DNA of 24,132 bases from a virus: positions 1 through 24,132 of IMG/VR virus record IMGVR_UViG_3300027868_000030; one strand, 5' to 3'. The notes under the pieces were generated by a model. It was given only the letters and a program-made list of their open reading frames with translations. It did no database searches and was not told the DNA's origin. Below are positions 12,794 through 20,801 of the stretch, in pieces. The stretch's first letter is position 1. Each line of letters starts with the position of its first letter. Made by a program: the position numbers and the translations under genes.

Positions 12794-13200
12794 TTTCCTG
12801 CCCTTTCTAAATAAACAGCCCGGCCCAGGCTTGAACGCTGCGAAACGTGGCTGCCCAGGCTCGGACTGTATGTGTTTGGATTTGCGGAATTGATTTGGTG
12901 TCTTGTATTATTCGCAGCGTTCATAGATACAATTATCGACAATTTATAGCAGCTGTCAAGATAAATTTACAGAAATACTTGCAAGTTATTGATAGTAAAC
13001 ATCTTACGAGTACAATTATTTTTCATCAACATAAAGAAATCACAACGTTTTGTACGATTTCACAGCTCTACTATTAAAGTCACTAACTATGAAATCTCCG
13101 ATATAATGGCGCTACTACTTGGACGGATGGTAGGGTGTGATAAGTAATTAAAGTAGTAATACTGTTATAGCTAAGAAGAAGTAAGGTACGCATTCTAAAG
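12794..13200. other. Intergenic region before the late operon, 407 bp
   Basis: No convincing gene is seen. The only + strand frame here (12847-13077) has no ribosome-binding site and biased, Ile/Tyr-rich composition. The stretch is AT-rich, contains promoter-like sequences, and has a TACTACTT/AAGTAGTA inverted repeat (13113-13120 and 13151-13158, loop 30) a few bases after a TATAAT (13102-13107), which could lie in the leader of the late transcript. CCCAGGCT also appears at both sides of a short dyad near 12809-12863. Confidence 0.5.
12989..13016 (+). promoter_or_regulatory. Possible sigma70-type late promoter
   Basis: TTGATA (12989-12994) and TACAAT (13011-13016) are 16 bases apart in an AT-rich region upstream of the terminase genes. 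The match is fair, but AT-rich DNA gives such matches by chance, and another TATAAT lies at 13102. Confidence 0.3.
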
Positions 13201-13524
13201 ATGGCAGGAAGAGGAAAAAAAAAGATAATTACCAAAGAAGTAATGGCTGAAGCTGAAAGAATGGCAGGATTGAATTGTCAAGACGGCACAATAGCGACAG
13301 CTTTAGGATGGCATGTTAACTTTATTAAGGAAAGAAAGGATATACTAAAGAGATTACGGAAAAAAAGAGCAGAGTTCAAAATTGATTTGCGGGAAGCTCA
13401 GAAAAATCAGACAAATACGCCAGCGATGGCGATATTTCTGGGTAAGAATTATCTCGGCCAGGCTGATAAACAGGAAGTGGATCAGACAATAACACTAAAA
13501 GTAATTGATTATTCCAAAATATGA
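13201..13524 (+). CDS. terS: Terminase small subunit
   Basis: The 107-residue protein has the small-terminase pattern: a basic N-terminus, a helix-turn-helix-like segment (LNCQDGTIATALGWHVNFIKERKDI) and the ending AMAIFLGKNYLGQADKQEVD, a stretch shared by many phage small terminases. The subunit forms a ring that recognises the pac or cos site and regulates the large subunit. It overlaps the large subunit gene by 4 bases. It opens the late operon. Confidence 0.8.
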   Translation: MAGRGKKKIITKEVMAEAERMAGLNCQDGTIATALGWHVNFIKERKDILKRLRKKRAEFKIDLREAQKNQTNTPAMAIFLGKNYLGQADKQEVDQTITLKVIDYSKI

Positions 13525-14936
13525 ATACAATAATATTACCTCACAAGTTTAACCCAAGAGACTACCAGAAGCCATTGTTGCGTGCGATGGATAACGGCAT
13601 AAGGCGTGCGTTGACTGTTTGGCATAGGCGGAGCGGCAAGGACAAGACAGATCTGAATTACACAATAAAGGAAATGGGAAAGCGAGTAGGCCAATATTAT
13701 TATTACTTTCCCACGATGACACAAGGCCGGAAGATATTATGGGATGGTATTGACCGCGACGGATTCAAGTTTATGGGGCATTTTCCGAAGGCATTTATAT
13801 CAAGCAAAAACGACCAGATGATGCAGATTAAGGCGGTTAACGGCTCATTATTCCAAATTGTAGGCACTGACAGGCTGGAGGTTGTTGGACCTAATCCAGT
13901 TGGTTGTGTATTTAGTGAATTCAGCCTGCAAAATCCACGGGGATGGTCTTATGTTAGGCCGATTTTAGCAGAAAATAAAGGATGGGCGATATTTAACTTT
14001 ACACCACGAGGCCGTAACCACGCTTACCGGTTGTATCGGCAGGTATTAAAAAACCCGGACTGGTTTGTCGAGAAGCTATCGGTAGATGATACTGGTGCTG
14101 TGGAGTTAGAATATATTGATGCAGAGCGCCGGGCCGGTATGACTGAGGGACTAATCCAACAGGAGTTTTATTGCTCGTTTGATTACGGCATGATAGGTGC
14201 GTATTATTCCAATGTCCTGAATGAGATAGAGGCTGAAGGTCATTTCCAGCGTAGTTTTCACGATAGAGACTTAGCGACACACATAGTCCTTGACCCAGGC
14301 TATACTACTGCTGTGTGGTTATTCCAGGCCCCTTATGGTACGGAAGTGCCTGTATTGAGGTATTATGAGGACATAGGGCTTGGTATTGACGGATTTGGCA
14401 AGCTATTTAGGCAATGGGAGCATGACCACCACTACAATTACGGTAAGGTCTTTGTTCCATGTGATATGGACTCCAACGCCCATAAGGTAACAAGGGGTGA
14501 GACGGCGTTGGATGTGCTTAGAGAATTAGGCTTTGACTGCGTACCGCTTCCCAGGGAGACCAACGTAGTCCGTGAGGGCATACCGAGGACGGAGAAGTTC
14601 CTACGGCGGTGTTGGTTTGATTATGATCAATGTGAGCTTGGTATAGACAGTCTCAGGTTATATCACGAGGCCCAAAACCAAGCCATGAGTACAGAGGATA
14701 AGCCAGTATTTACAAAAATTCCAGCGAAGGACGGATTTGATCATTGTGCTGATGCTATGCGTTATATGTCAATGGCCTTCGAGAAGGACTTTGTTCGGGC
14801 TTCTTCTTATCCAAGTTCTCACACAGGCGGTTTGGACTACAAGCCTCATACGACCGACATAGCTCGGCCCGGAGCGATAGACGATGAGAGCGATATGCTC
14901 GTAAGTGCTGATACTGAGGGGGCTTACACTGAATGA
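13521..14936 (+). CDS. terL: Terminase large subunit
   Basis: The 471-residue protein has both terminase domains. The ATPase half shows a Walker A variant WHRRSGKDKT (about residues 34-43) and a Walker B with catalytic Glu in GCVFSEFS (Glu133). The RNase H-like nuclease half shows Asp258 in IVLDPGYTTA, a middle acidic motif in VPCDMDSNA, and Asp411 in HCADAMRYM. It drives DNA into the procapsid and cuts the concatemer. The length is normal for the family. It is coupled by 4-base overlaps to the small terminase before it and a membrane protein after it. Confidence 0.92.
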   Translation: MNTIILPHKFNPRDYQKPLLRAMDNGIRRALTVWHRRSGKDKTDLNYTIKEMGKRVGQYYYYFPTMTQGRKILWDGIDRDGFKFMGHFPKAFISSKNDQMMQIKAVNGSLFQIVGTDRLEVVGPNPVGCVFSEFSLQNPRGWSYVRPILAENKGWAIFNFTPRGRNHAYRLYRQVLKNPDWFVEKLSVDDTGAVELEYIDAERRAGMTEGLIQQEFYCSFDYGMIGAYYSNVLNEIEAEGHFQRSFHDRDLATHIVLDPGYTTAVWLFQAPYGTEVPVLRYYEDIGLGIDGFGKLFRQWEHDHHYNYGKVFVPCDMDSNAHKVTRGETALDVLRELGFDCVPLPRETNVVREGIPRTEKFLRRCWFDYDQCELGIDSLRLYHEAQNQAMSTEDKPVFTKIPAKDGFDHCADAMRYMSMAFEKDFVRASSYPSSHTGGLDYKPHTTDIARPGAIDDESDMLVSADTEGAYTE

Positions 14937-15109
14937 ATGATATAGTCATAATAAGTATAGCATTGATAGCGGCTATGGTAGTCGGGGCCGGTCTGGTTCG
15001 GTACGGGATAGGTCTCGGTCAGAAGCTGACTATTGCCGCACAGAACGACTTACCATTAGGCAAGAAGATACCACAGGTTTTACAGGAATTTACAGGAGAC
15101 GAAGAATGA
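14933..15109 (+). CDS. 58-aa single-span membrane protein
   Basis: ATG 14933 overlaps the terminase stop by 4 bases and TGA 15107-15109 overlaps the next start by 4 bases, so it is an integral part of the late operon. One membrane helix (IVIISIALIAAMVVGAGLV) is followed by a polar tail with QNDLPLGKKIPQVLQEF. Small membrane proteins between terminase and portal are uncommon. A holin-like or virion-associated role is possible but not shown. Confidence 0.6.
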   Translation: MNDIVIISIALIAAMVVGAGLVRYGIGLGQKLTIAAQNDLPLGKKIPQVLQEFTGDEE

Positions 15110-15663
15110 GACAGAATAGAGGATTAAATACGCTTATAGTTGTTTTTTTAGCATTGGCCGTAGTTGGTTTTTGTATGGGTCTTACGGTCGAGACCCGGCA
15201 GGAGCCGTGGATACCGTTAAGGACTGCCGTAGACGCCAATGATAGCGTTCTCGACGGTACGACGGCCACTTTGACCTATGCTTTCGCCGACAAGCCTACA
15301 ACTGCGGTAGAGATACCATCGACGTGGAACTCGATAGACGTCTACTTTTACGGTACGGACGCAGCCAATGAGATAGCAAGTTATAAACTTTACGGCTATA
15401 AGGACAACGGCCCAGCCTTACTTCTTACATCCGGGGTGGCCACTCTTGGCACAGCGGTAACTGGTGGGACTACCACATATTACGGCGATACTATCACCGA
15501 GACCGACGTTCACGCGACGTCTGCGGTAACTGACAGTGCTGGAAACAGGATATGTGTTCTTCATTTGACGGGATTGAAGGGTATTTCTTGGCTATACTGT
15601 GAGTTAGACCTACCGACGGCTCCGGTGATGGCTTCGATTTCTTGTGAAATGACGGGGTATTAG
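15106..15663 (+). CDS. Putative structural/exported protein, 185 aa
   Basis: The start (ATG 15106) overlaps the preceding gene. A hydrophobic N-terminal segment (LIVVFLALAVVGFCMGL) could be a signal peptide or membrane anchor. The rest is rich in Thr, Gly and Ala and in alternating beta-type residues, as in small beta-rich virion proteins, and ends close to the portal start. No family is recognised. A virion protein with a hydrophobic N-terminus, or an exported host-modifying protein, are both possible. Confidence 0.5.
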   Translation: MRQNRGLNTLIVVFLALAVVGFCMGLTVETRQEPWIPLRTAVDANDSVLDGTTATLTYAFADKPTTAVEIPSTWNSIDVYFYGTDAANEIASYKLYGYKDNGPALLLTSGVATLGTAVTGGTTTYYGDTITETDVHATSAVTDSAGNRICVLHLTGLKGISWLYCELDLPTAPVMASISCEMTGY

Positions 15664-15665
15664 TG

Positions 15666-17729
15666 ATGGCCCAAACGGAGAACGAAAAGCTGCTCGACCA
15701 GATAAACCGGCTTGAGACCGCCGGAATGAATACGACCAAGCAGTGGTATGAGTTATGGTCGGAGTCCATGCGTTACGTCTTTAGCGACCACGACAGGATG
15801 CTTAGGAGTTCGCAGGAGGAGTGGGAATTCGTAGTCTTAAACTATATTTGGCCGACGATGATTCAGGAGATAGCCAAGCTATCGAAGAACTTTCCCAAGA
15901 TCATCGCCCAGCCTACTGAGGAATCAGACACTGAAGCCGCGGAGATATGGCAGGGTGCAGTTCAATGGCAGTGGAACGAAGGTTTGAAGATGCGTCTCAA
16001 CCAGATAGCTGCTATTCAATGCGGTAAGATATTCGGCTATCGAGTTTCGATGTTCTACAATGAACCTCGATCCAAGTGGAACAAGCAGACCAAGTCATGG
16101 GAGAACAATATCAAGTACAGGCTGTGGCATCCGGCCTTTTTCTGGTCAGATGGGGTGGAGACTGTTGATGACGGCAACTGCGGCACCGTCCGGTGGGTCA
16201 GGGTAGAGTGGGCCAAGAAGCACTGGCCCGGCAATGATACGGCGTTCGACGAGGTGGCGGTCGTAGCTAAGGACTCCGAGGAGGCTTCTTTCGGCGATTC
16301 CAAGTTCCAGTCTTGGATGTCCGGTGCTACGATGGTGCAGACTGAGGACGAGTCTGATAATGCGGTTAAGAAGCGGCACAACCGATTATTGGAGCTTATT
16401 TCCGGCACTCGGCAGAATTCTTCGGAGACGGTTGAAAGCGACCAGAAGTACGTTCGTATCTCGAACTGTTATTTTCACGACTACACCGATAAGCACGTAG
16501 CGGAGAAGGAGCCTTTTAGTGCCGAGGAGATTATCCAGTCCGGTGTGGCTTATCAGGGCATGGACCAGAAGCTGTATAACGAAAAAAACGAGGAGTACAA
16601 CCCGGAAAAGTGGCCGGAAAAGCTTATACGCGAGTATGAAGAACCCGTATTCCCGGATGGCAGGAACGTCTTGAGTGCCGGTCAGGGTGATAAGCGGTTC
16701 ATTCTCAATCCCAAGAAGGAAAACCAGGTCTATCGTTACAGTCGGTGGCCTTTTGTGGTAGTGCCTCACTATTTACTACCGTTCATGTGGCAGGGCGTTA
16801 ATGCTGTCACGCTCTATAAGGGCACTCAGGACATGATAAACGTCTCCGTTACCCACTTATACAACAACCTGAAGCAGCATGGGGATCCCCGGATCGCCAT
16901 AGAAGACGGTGCTATTGCCCTCAATCCGAAGACTAAGAAGCCGTGGTCTATTCGTTCCGGTGCCGGTGCTCTCATAAGGCTGTTGCCAGGTGGCTTGATG
17001 AAGTACAAGATAGAGCCTCCGGTTCAAATATCTCAAAGTGCGGTCGGTTTCTTCGAGTTATGCTCGCAGGACTTTAAGAACATGACCGGCCTTCAGGACG
17101 TCGGGCGGGGCTTGCAGTTGAAGAGCGGCACTACGGCTACCGAAGCCCAGATGCTTACGATTTCGACTAACGACCGTATTTATCTTCAGTCGGTTTTTGA
17201 GGACTACTGGGTAGAGGAAAGTGCCAAGCTTATTGCGGAGATAATGCAGGACAAGTACGATATAGGCCGTTTTATCAGGATAGTCGGCGATGAGAACGTC
17301 CAGGCCATACAACAGATAACGGACAAACTGAAGAGTGTCAAATACGATATAAAAGTCCAGCCCGGTACTACCCTTCCTTTCGACGAGGAGAAGCGGATAG
17401 CAAGATACAAGATGGCCTACGACCTTTTGCAGAACCCGGTAGTCAACCCGATGCTGCCGGAGATGCTCAGGGAACTTGAGATAGGCAATGTGAAGAAGCT
17501 TTTAGCCAAGTACGAGGCATGGCAGGACTACGTAGCTCTTTTGAAGCTCGTAGAAGGCGTCAAAGCCGGCCAGGTTGCCCCGGAGCAGGCGATGCAGATG
17601 ATAGTCAACCGTCTCATGGAAATACAGGGCCAGTCACTTTCAGAAGGAGCAATGAACAATGAGCAAAACAGTCAAGAAAACAATCAAAACAGTCAGCAAG
17701 CCGGACCAGTGGGCGCACCTCAAGGTTAG
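15666..17729 (+). CDS. Portal protein
   Basis: This long gene (687 residues) right after the terminase is the portal by size, place and pattern: a helical N-terminus (ETAGMNTTKQWYELW), a WPTMIQEIAKLSKNFPKI segment, the beta-rich clip and stem, a long region with MTGLQDVGRG and SGTTATEAQM typical of the portal crown, and a Gln- and Asn-rich tail. The portal ring is the channel for DNA entry and exit at one capsid vertex. ATG 15666 is preferred over GTG 15663. The end overlaps the next gene by 71 bases. Confidence 0.88.
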   Translation: MAQTENEKLLDQINRLETAGMNTTKQWYELWSESMRYVFSDHDRMLRSSQEEWEFVVLNYIWPTMIQEIAKLSKNFPKIIAQPTEESDTEAAEIWQGAVQWQWNEGLKMRLNQIAAIQCGKIFGYRVSMFYNEPRSKWNKQTKSWENNIKYRLWHPAFFWSDGVETVDDGNCGTVRWVRVEWAKKHWPGNDTAFDEVAVVAKDSEEASFGDSKFQSWMSGATMVQTEDESDNAVKKRHNRLLELISGTRQNSSETVESDQKYVRISNCYFHDYTDKHVAEKEPFSAEEIIQSGVAYQGMDQKLYNEKNEEYNPEKWPEKLIREYEEPVFPDGRNVLSAGQGDKRFILNPKKENQVYRYSRWPFVVVPHYLLPFMWQGVNAVTLYKGTQDMINVSVTHLYNNLKQHGDPRIAIEDGAIALNPKTKKPWSIRSGAGALIRLLPGGLMKYKIEPPVQISQSAVGFFELCSQDFKNMTGLQDVGRGLQLKSGTTATEAQMLTISTNDRIYLQSVFEDYWVEESAKLIAEIMQDKYDIGRFIRIVGDENVQAIQQITDKLKSVKYDIKVQPGTTLPFDEEKRIARYKMAYDLLQNPVVNPMLPEMLRELEIGNVKKLLAKYEAWQDYVALLKLVEGVKAGQVAPEQAMQMIVNRLMEIQGQSLSEGAMNNEQNSQENNQNSQQAGPVGAPQG

Positions 17730-17958
17730 CAGGATACCTCACGCCGAGGACTGCTGGCTTATCCGCAGAATTTTTGAGAGTTTGGGCCTTGAGGTCACTA
17801 TGAAGCAGTGTAACGAGTTATGGTCTGCTTACTCCAAGACCCAGGAAGGTTCCCCTGAATGGCTTAAACTGCCGACTACTTACGAAGGCTTAAAGAGTAA
17901 ACTCATTCACAACGTCCTTCCCGATATAGTCGGGATCGAACTGGAAGAGGAGATATGA
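17659..17958 (+). CDS. Hypothetical protein overlapping the portal gene, 99 aa
   Basis: ATG 17659 follows a GAAGGAG site (17643-17649) and begins inside the last 71 bases of the portal gene. The N-terminus is basic (MSKTVKKTIKTVSK), and the rest is helical with two tryptophans and a short acidic end. Its length and the strong ribosome-binding site support it as real. No function is recognised. It may be a small head protein or an accessory gene coupled to the portal. Confidence 0.6.
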   Translation: MSKTVKKTIKTVSKPDQWAHLKVSRIPHAEDCWLIRRIFESLGLEVTMKQCNELWSAYSKTQEGSPEWLKLPTTYEGLKSKLIHNVLPDIVGIELEEEI

Positions 17959-18506
17959 TAACCGAAGTGACAGCCAAGAGTCAGTTATACGACGCTCTTC
18001 ACGCGAACAATTTTCAGTATCAACTGATAAACCAGGGCGTTATGACTTTTCACAAGTGGTCGAAATACCTGCCCCCGGTCCCGGCCAGGATATTGGAGTT
18101 CGGCTGCGGTAACGGGTTTTTGTGCAGGGTCTTGGCCAAGATGGGTCACGACGTCACCGGCTATGATATATCCGGCGATTACGAGCACATAGGCTACGAA
18201 TTCACTAAAGAGCCGGTATATCTTGTCTGCGAATACGACTGTATCGTGTCCTTTGACGTCTTTGAACATCTCAAGATAGACGAGATAAGGGACATTCTGC
18301 CACCTCTTTTCGCGCGTGCCGGGAAGGTCATCGCCTCGATAGGCTGTTATGCAGCGAACCGCTTACTGCATGAAACGGTATTAAGTCCCGAAGGGTGGCT
18401 GGAATTACTAAATGAGATATACCCGGCTTTTCAGTGGGACGTTATTGAGACGTTTCAGCGTCACACGGAAGGGGACACTCCCGTTATGATAGTGAAAGGG
18501 GAATGA
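17955..18506 (+). CDS. Class I SAM-dependent methyltransferase
   Basis: The 183-residue protein contains the SAM-binding motif I ILEFGCGNGFL (about residues 46-56), motif II around GYDIS (about 66-70), and a post-motif VSFDVFEHL, which are the usual markers of a Rossmann-fold methyltransferase. The substrate cannot be told: a target-recognition domain of a DNA methylase (such as DPPY) is absent. The start overlaps the previous stop by 4 bases. It sits as an extra gene between portal and scaffold, so it may modify virion protein, a small molecule or a glycan. Confidence 0.75.
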   Translation: MITEVTAKSQLYDALHANNFQYQLINQGVMTFHKWSKYLPPVPARILEFGCGNGFLCRVLAKMGHDVTGYDISGDYEHIGYEFTKEPVYLVCEYDCIVSFDVFEHLKIDEIRDILPPLFARAGKVIASIGCYAANRLLHETVLSPEGWLELLNEIYPAFQWDVIETFQRHTEGDTPVMIVKGE

Positions 18507-18509
18507 ACG

Positions 18510-18674
18510 ATGCCAGCCGTCAGTGAAAAACAGAGAGTAGCCGCCGCGATCGCCGAGCATGAGCCGGAGAAGTTATACAAGCGGAACAAGGGACTAAAGA
18601 AGATGACTAAGAAGCAGCTTCACGACTACGCGAGTAAGAAGAAGAAACAGCATACGTGGGACGAGAATTTATAG
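18510..18674 (+). CDS. DUF3008-like small basic protein, 54 aa
   Basis: AAAGGGG lies just before ATG 18510. The protein is small and very basic and follows the pattern of the DUF3008 family: MPAVSEKQRVAAAIA, an internal KLYKRNKG, and MTKKQLHDYASKKKK near the C-terminus. Members are short phage and bacterial proteins of unknown function. It comes three bases after the methyltransferase gene. Confidence 0.65.
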   Translation: MPAVSEKQRVAAAIAEHEPEKLYKRNKGLKKMTKKQLHDYASKKKKQHTWDENL

Positions 18675-19024
18675 AGGACAATACTAAATGAGTCAAAGAC
18701 TACTTATATCAAGATCGCCCCATACAGATAGTTGTTATGATTGTGTATTAGATGGTAATCAGAAGAGTGAAAGTGAAGTTATAAAAGCAATAGAAGATGA
18801 TTTTTTCTGTCGAGACCATAGAACTGGCACATATTTAGGCCCATTCAAAATAACTATAGATGATATAGACTTATACAAAGCCTATGAAAGTATGATTAAG
18901 AAAGCTTTTGTGGATATAGGCAGGCGATACCCGGACGATGTATGGTTTATTTATTGTAAAGGCAAGAATATTAAGCATCCTAATCGTAACCAATTAAAAG
19001 AATTTATAAAGGACAATACTAATG
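18675..19024 (+). repeat. Duplicated ribosome-binding cassette flanking a small gene
   Basis: AGGACAATACTA followed by a start codon occurs at 18675-18686, again at 19010-19021, and a third time at 20789-20800 before the major capsid gene. The first two copies are 335 bp apart and bracket the gene at 18688-19047, whose last codons contain the second copy. The second copy opens an 11-codon frame (19022-19057). Confidence 0.75.
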
Positions 19025-19047
19025 GTTACAAAAGAAGAACCTCCTAA
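18688..19047 (+). CDS. AT-rich hypothetical protein, 119 aa
   Basis: The gene begins two bases after the first copy of the AGGACAATACTA cassette and ends 27 bases past the second. Its codon use is AT-rich, with many TTA, ATA and AAA codons, unlike the portal and capsid genes. The protein is acidic in the first half (IEDDFFCRDHRTGTY, ITIDDIDLYKAYE) and basic at the end. No family is recognised. Composition and flanking repeats suggest a recently acquired accessory gene. Confidence 0.55.
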   Translation: MSQRLLISRSPHTDSCYDCVLDGNQKSESEVIKAIEDDFFCRDHRTGTYLGPFKITIDDIDLYKAYESMIKKAFVDIGRRYPDDVWFIYCKGKNIKHPNRNQLKEFIKDNTNGYKRRTS

Positions 19048-19084
19048 GCAGGTATAACAAGAGAAAATGGATGGTTAGTTTAGT

Positions 19085-19369
19085 ATGGCATATATGATAG
19101 GACAAGCTGCTATAGATGCCGAAGATCATGCAATGGCTTCCCGCAGGGCACAGGAGTATATGCGGGCCTTGTTCGGCGGCTCCAAGCGGGTTCAATGTAC
19201 CTGTGGCGAGACCGTTAAGTATAAGAACAACAAGCTCGTATGCCCGAACTGCGGCCTGAGATTAAACCGAGTCGAATACGAGGACGACTACGGCGATAAG
19301 ATGTTAAAGACGGTCATTGACGTCGATAGGAAAGAATTTTTACTCGAACAGAAAGACTTTGATGGCTAA
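19085..19369 (+). CDS. Zinc-ribbon protein, 94 aa
   Basis: The protein has a clear two-knuckle zinc ribbon, CTCG then CPNCG, spaced by KYKNNKLV, in its middle, preceded by an Ala-rich helix (AAIDAEDHAMASRRAQEYM) and followed by an acidic segment. Zinc ribbons of this kind bind nucleic acid or protein. The start at 19085 has a weak ribosome-binding site; ATG 19094 is also possible. It overlaps the next gene by a few bases. No closer family is recognised. Confidence 0.6.
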   Translation: MAYMIGQAAIDAEDHAMASRRAQEYMRALFGGSKRVQCTCGETVKYKNNKLVCPNCGLRLNRVEYEDDYGDKMLKTVIDVDRKEFLLEQKDFDG

Positions 19370-19598
19370 AAATGAATGTGAACATAAGAATTGGAAAATA
19401 CAATTAGATAATCGCATTGGTTATGGCACTTGTCTTAATTGCGATAAAGAAGTACCTTTATCTACGTTAATAGTCAATGTTAAAAAGAGGTTATTATATA
19501 TAATATCTAAATTTGAATCAAAGGTTGTTTCGGAAGATGATAAACTTCTTTTATCGTTTTATAAAGAATGCGTAATGGCTCTTGGTTTAGAACTTTAA
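19362..19598 (+). CDS. Small Cys/His protein, 78 aa
   Basis: ATG 19362, within the end of the preceding gene, is preferred over the upstream frame opening because the N-terminus (MAKNECEHKNW) then begins a Cys-His-Cys-Cys set (CEH and CLNC) that could bind zinc. The C-terminal half is a hydrophobic helix pair. The codon use is AT-rich. It overlaps the next start by one base (TAATG). No family is recognised. Confidence 0.5.
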   Translation: MAKNECEHKNWKIQLDNRIGYGTCLNCDKEVPLSTLIVNVKKRLLYIISKFESKVVSEDDKLLLSFYKECVMALGLEL

Positions 19599-19759
19599 TG
19601 GACATTAAACAACTTGAGCAATATATTGACAAGATAGGTAAGGAGTTAATGAATTCCGAGCTATTTAATGGCTTTTATGGTCATGTGCAGTTAAATTATG
19701 TAAATGGTAAATATGTAAACTCGAATATTCACTGGACGACAAAGCCGGAGAAGAAATAG
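19598..19759 (+). CDS. Small hypothetical protein, 53 aa
   Basis: ATG 19598 overlaps the stop of the previous gene (TAATG) and the frame ends at TAG 19759. The product begins with a helix (DIKQLEQYIDKIGKELM) and ends in a Tyr- and Asn-rich beta-like part. It is AT-rich like the gene before it, and is the last gene before a terminator. No function is recognised. Confidence 0.45.
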   Translation: MDIKQLEQYIDKIGKELMNSELFNGFYGHVQLNYVNGKYVNSNIHWTTKPEKK

Positions 19760-19804
19760 CGCTATAGTACAACTGAATAGTTAAAGGGACAATCGTAAAT
19801 AACG

Positions 19805-19847
19805 AAGCCCTGTTTTCCCATACGGGAAGGCGGGGCTTTATTTTTTT
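19805..19847 (+). terminator. Intrinsic terminator before the scaffold gene
   Basis: AAGCCC (19805-19810) and GGGCTT (19833-19838) form the base and TTCCC-ATAC-GGGAA the tip of one hairpin, followed by TTTATTTTTTT. This is the clearest rho-independent terminator in the window. It would limit transcripts reading from the portal region into the capsid genes. Confidence 0.8.
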
Positions 19848-19946
19848 GCCCGAAGCGGCCGACAGGACACAGTGCCAATAGGCAAGCGGGACGGCATGAA
19901 CAACCGGATAGAGACATGGGCTCAAACATAAGGAAAGGTCAGAACG

Positions 19947-20786
19947 ATGGCAAAGACAGAATCAGAACAGTTGGAACAATTAGAGAACGCATTCGGCGAT
20001 GTTCCCGAGTCGGAATTCGACGACGAATTGAACGTTGATACCACTGCGTCCGAAGAGTTTCAGGAAGAGACCTCTGAGGTAGAAGATACCAACAAGGCTA
20101 AAGAGCCGCATAAAGAAAAAGAGGAAACAGACTGGGACAAGGACAGGCAGGAGATTGACCAGGCGCAGGCCAATTATCGCAAGGCGGCGTCTGAATTGTC
20201 GGCGACTAAGACAGAGCTTGATTCGCAGGCGGGTCTCGTAAAGACCTTGCAGGACAAGCTTGATGCTTACGTCAAGGCCAATGAGGTCAATATCGACGAA
20301 CTCGACGAGGAATTGGTCGATCCGGCAATCAAGGGTGTATTGAAGTCAATGCAAATGAAGCTTGACAGTGCGAATGCACGGGCAGAGAGTCTCGAACAGT
20401 CGAGAGACAGGATCACTAAATCGCTCGAAGCCCAGGCACAGGAAGCCGACAAACAGAGGAACAGGGCGGAAATCGTAGCGGACATAGAGCAGGAGTTCCC
20501 GGCCAAGCATAGGAACGAGGCCATCAGACTGGCCAATGAATACTGTACTAAGCGTGGCTCGGCCCCGGCCGACCGTTACGAAGCGGCCAAAATTCTTCGA
20601 GGCTTTTACAAGCAACTCGCCGATGCGGAAACGAAGAACTCTCCGAAACCTTCCAAAAAAACTGAGACTGTCGCCACCGATACGGGCGGAGCACAAAGCG
20701 GCATTGTATCAAACGAGCCGTCCAAGCCTGTAACACTAAAGCAGGCGGCAAACGAATGGCGCCAGAAGCTCCGCAGAAAAACATAG
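19947..20786 (+). CDS. Capsid scaffold-like protein
   Basis: The 279-residue protein is strongly acidic at its N-terminus, mainly coiled coil through the middle (QANYRKAASELSATKTELD, LEQSRDRITKSLEAQAQEA) and basic at the C-terminus (ANEWRQKLRRKT). This is the usual make-up of phage scaffold proteins, whose basic end binds the capsid protein. It lies directly before the capsid gene, where the scaffold normally is. AAGGAAAGG precedes the start. No protease motif is seen, so it is likely a separate scaffold. Confidence 0.75.
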   Translation: MAKTESEQLEQLENAFGDVPESEFDDELNVDTTASEEFQEETSEVEDTNKAKEPHKEKEETDWDKDRQEIDQAQANYRKAASELSATKTELDSQAGLVKTLQDKLDAYVKANEVNIDELDEELVDPAIKGVLKSMQMKLDSANARAESLEQSRDRITKSLEAQAQEADKQRNRAEIVADIEQEFPAKHRNEAIRLANEYCTKRGSAPADRYEAAKILRGFYKQLADAETKNSPKPSKKTETVATDTGGAQSGIVSNEPSKPVTLKQAANEWRQKLRRKT

Positions 20787-20801
20787 AAAGGACAATACTA
20801 T

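Noticed and set aside
12847-13077. Possible 76-codon gene in the gap before the late operon
   Set aside because: There is no ribosome-binding site, the composition is that of AT-rich noncoding DNA and no motif is seen.
17955-18506. DNA methyltransferase of a restriction system
   Set aside because: It lacks a DPPY/NPPY-type or PCQ motif and a target-recognition domain, and no restriction gene is near.
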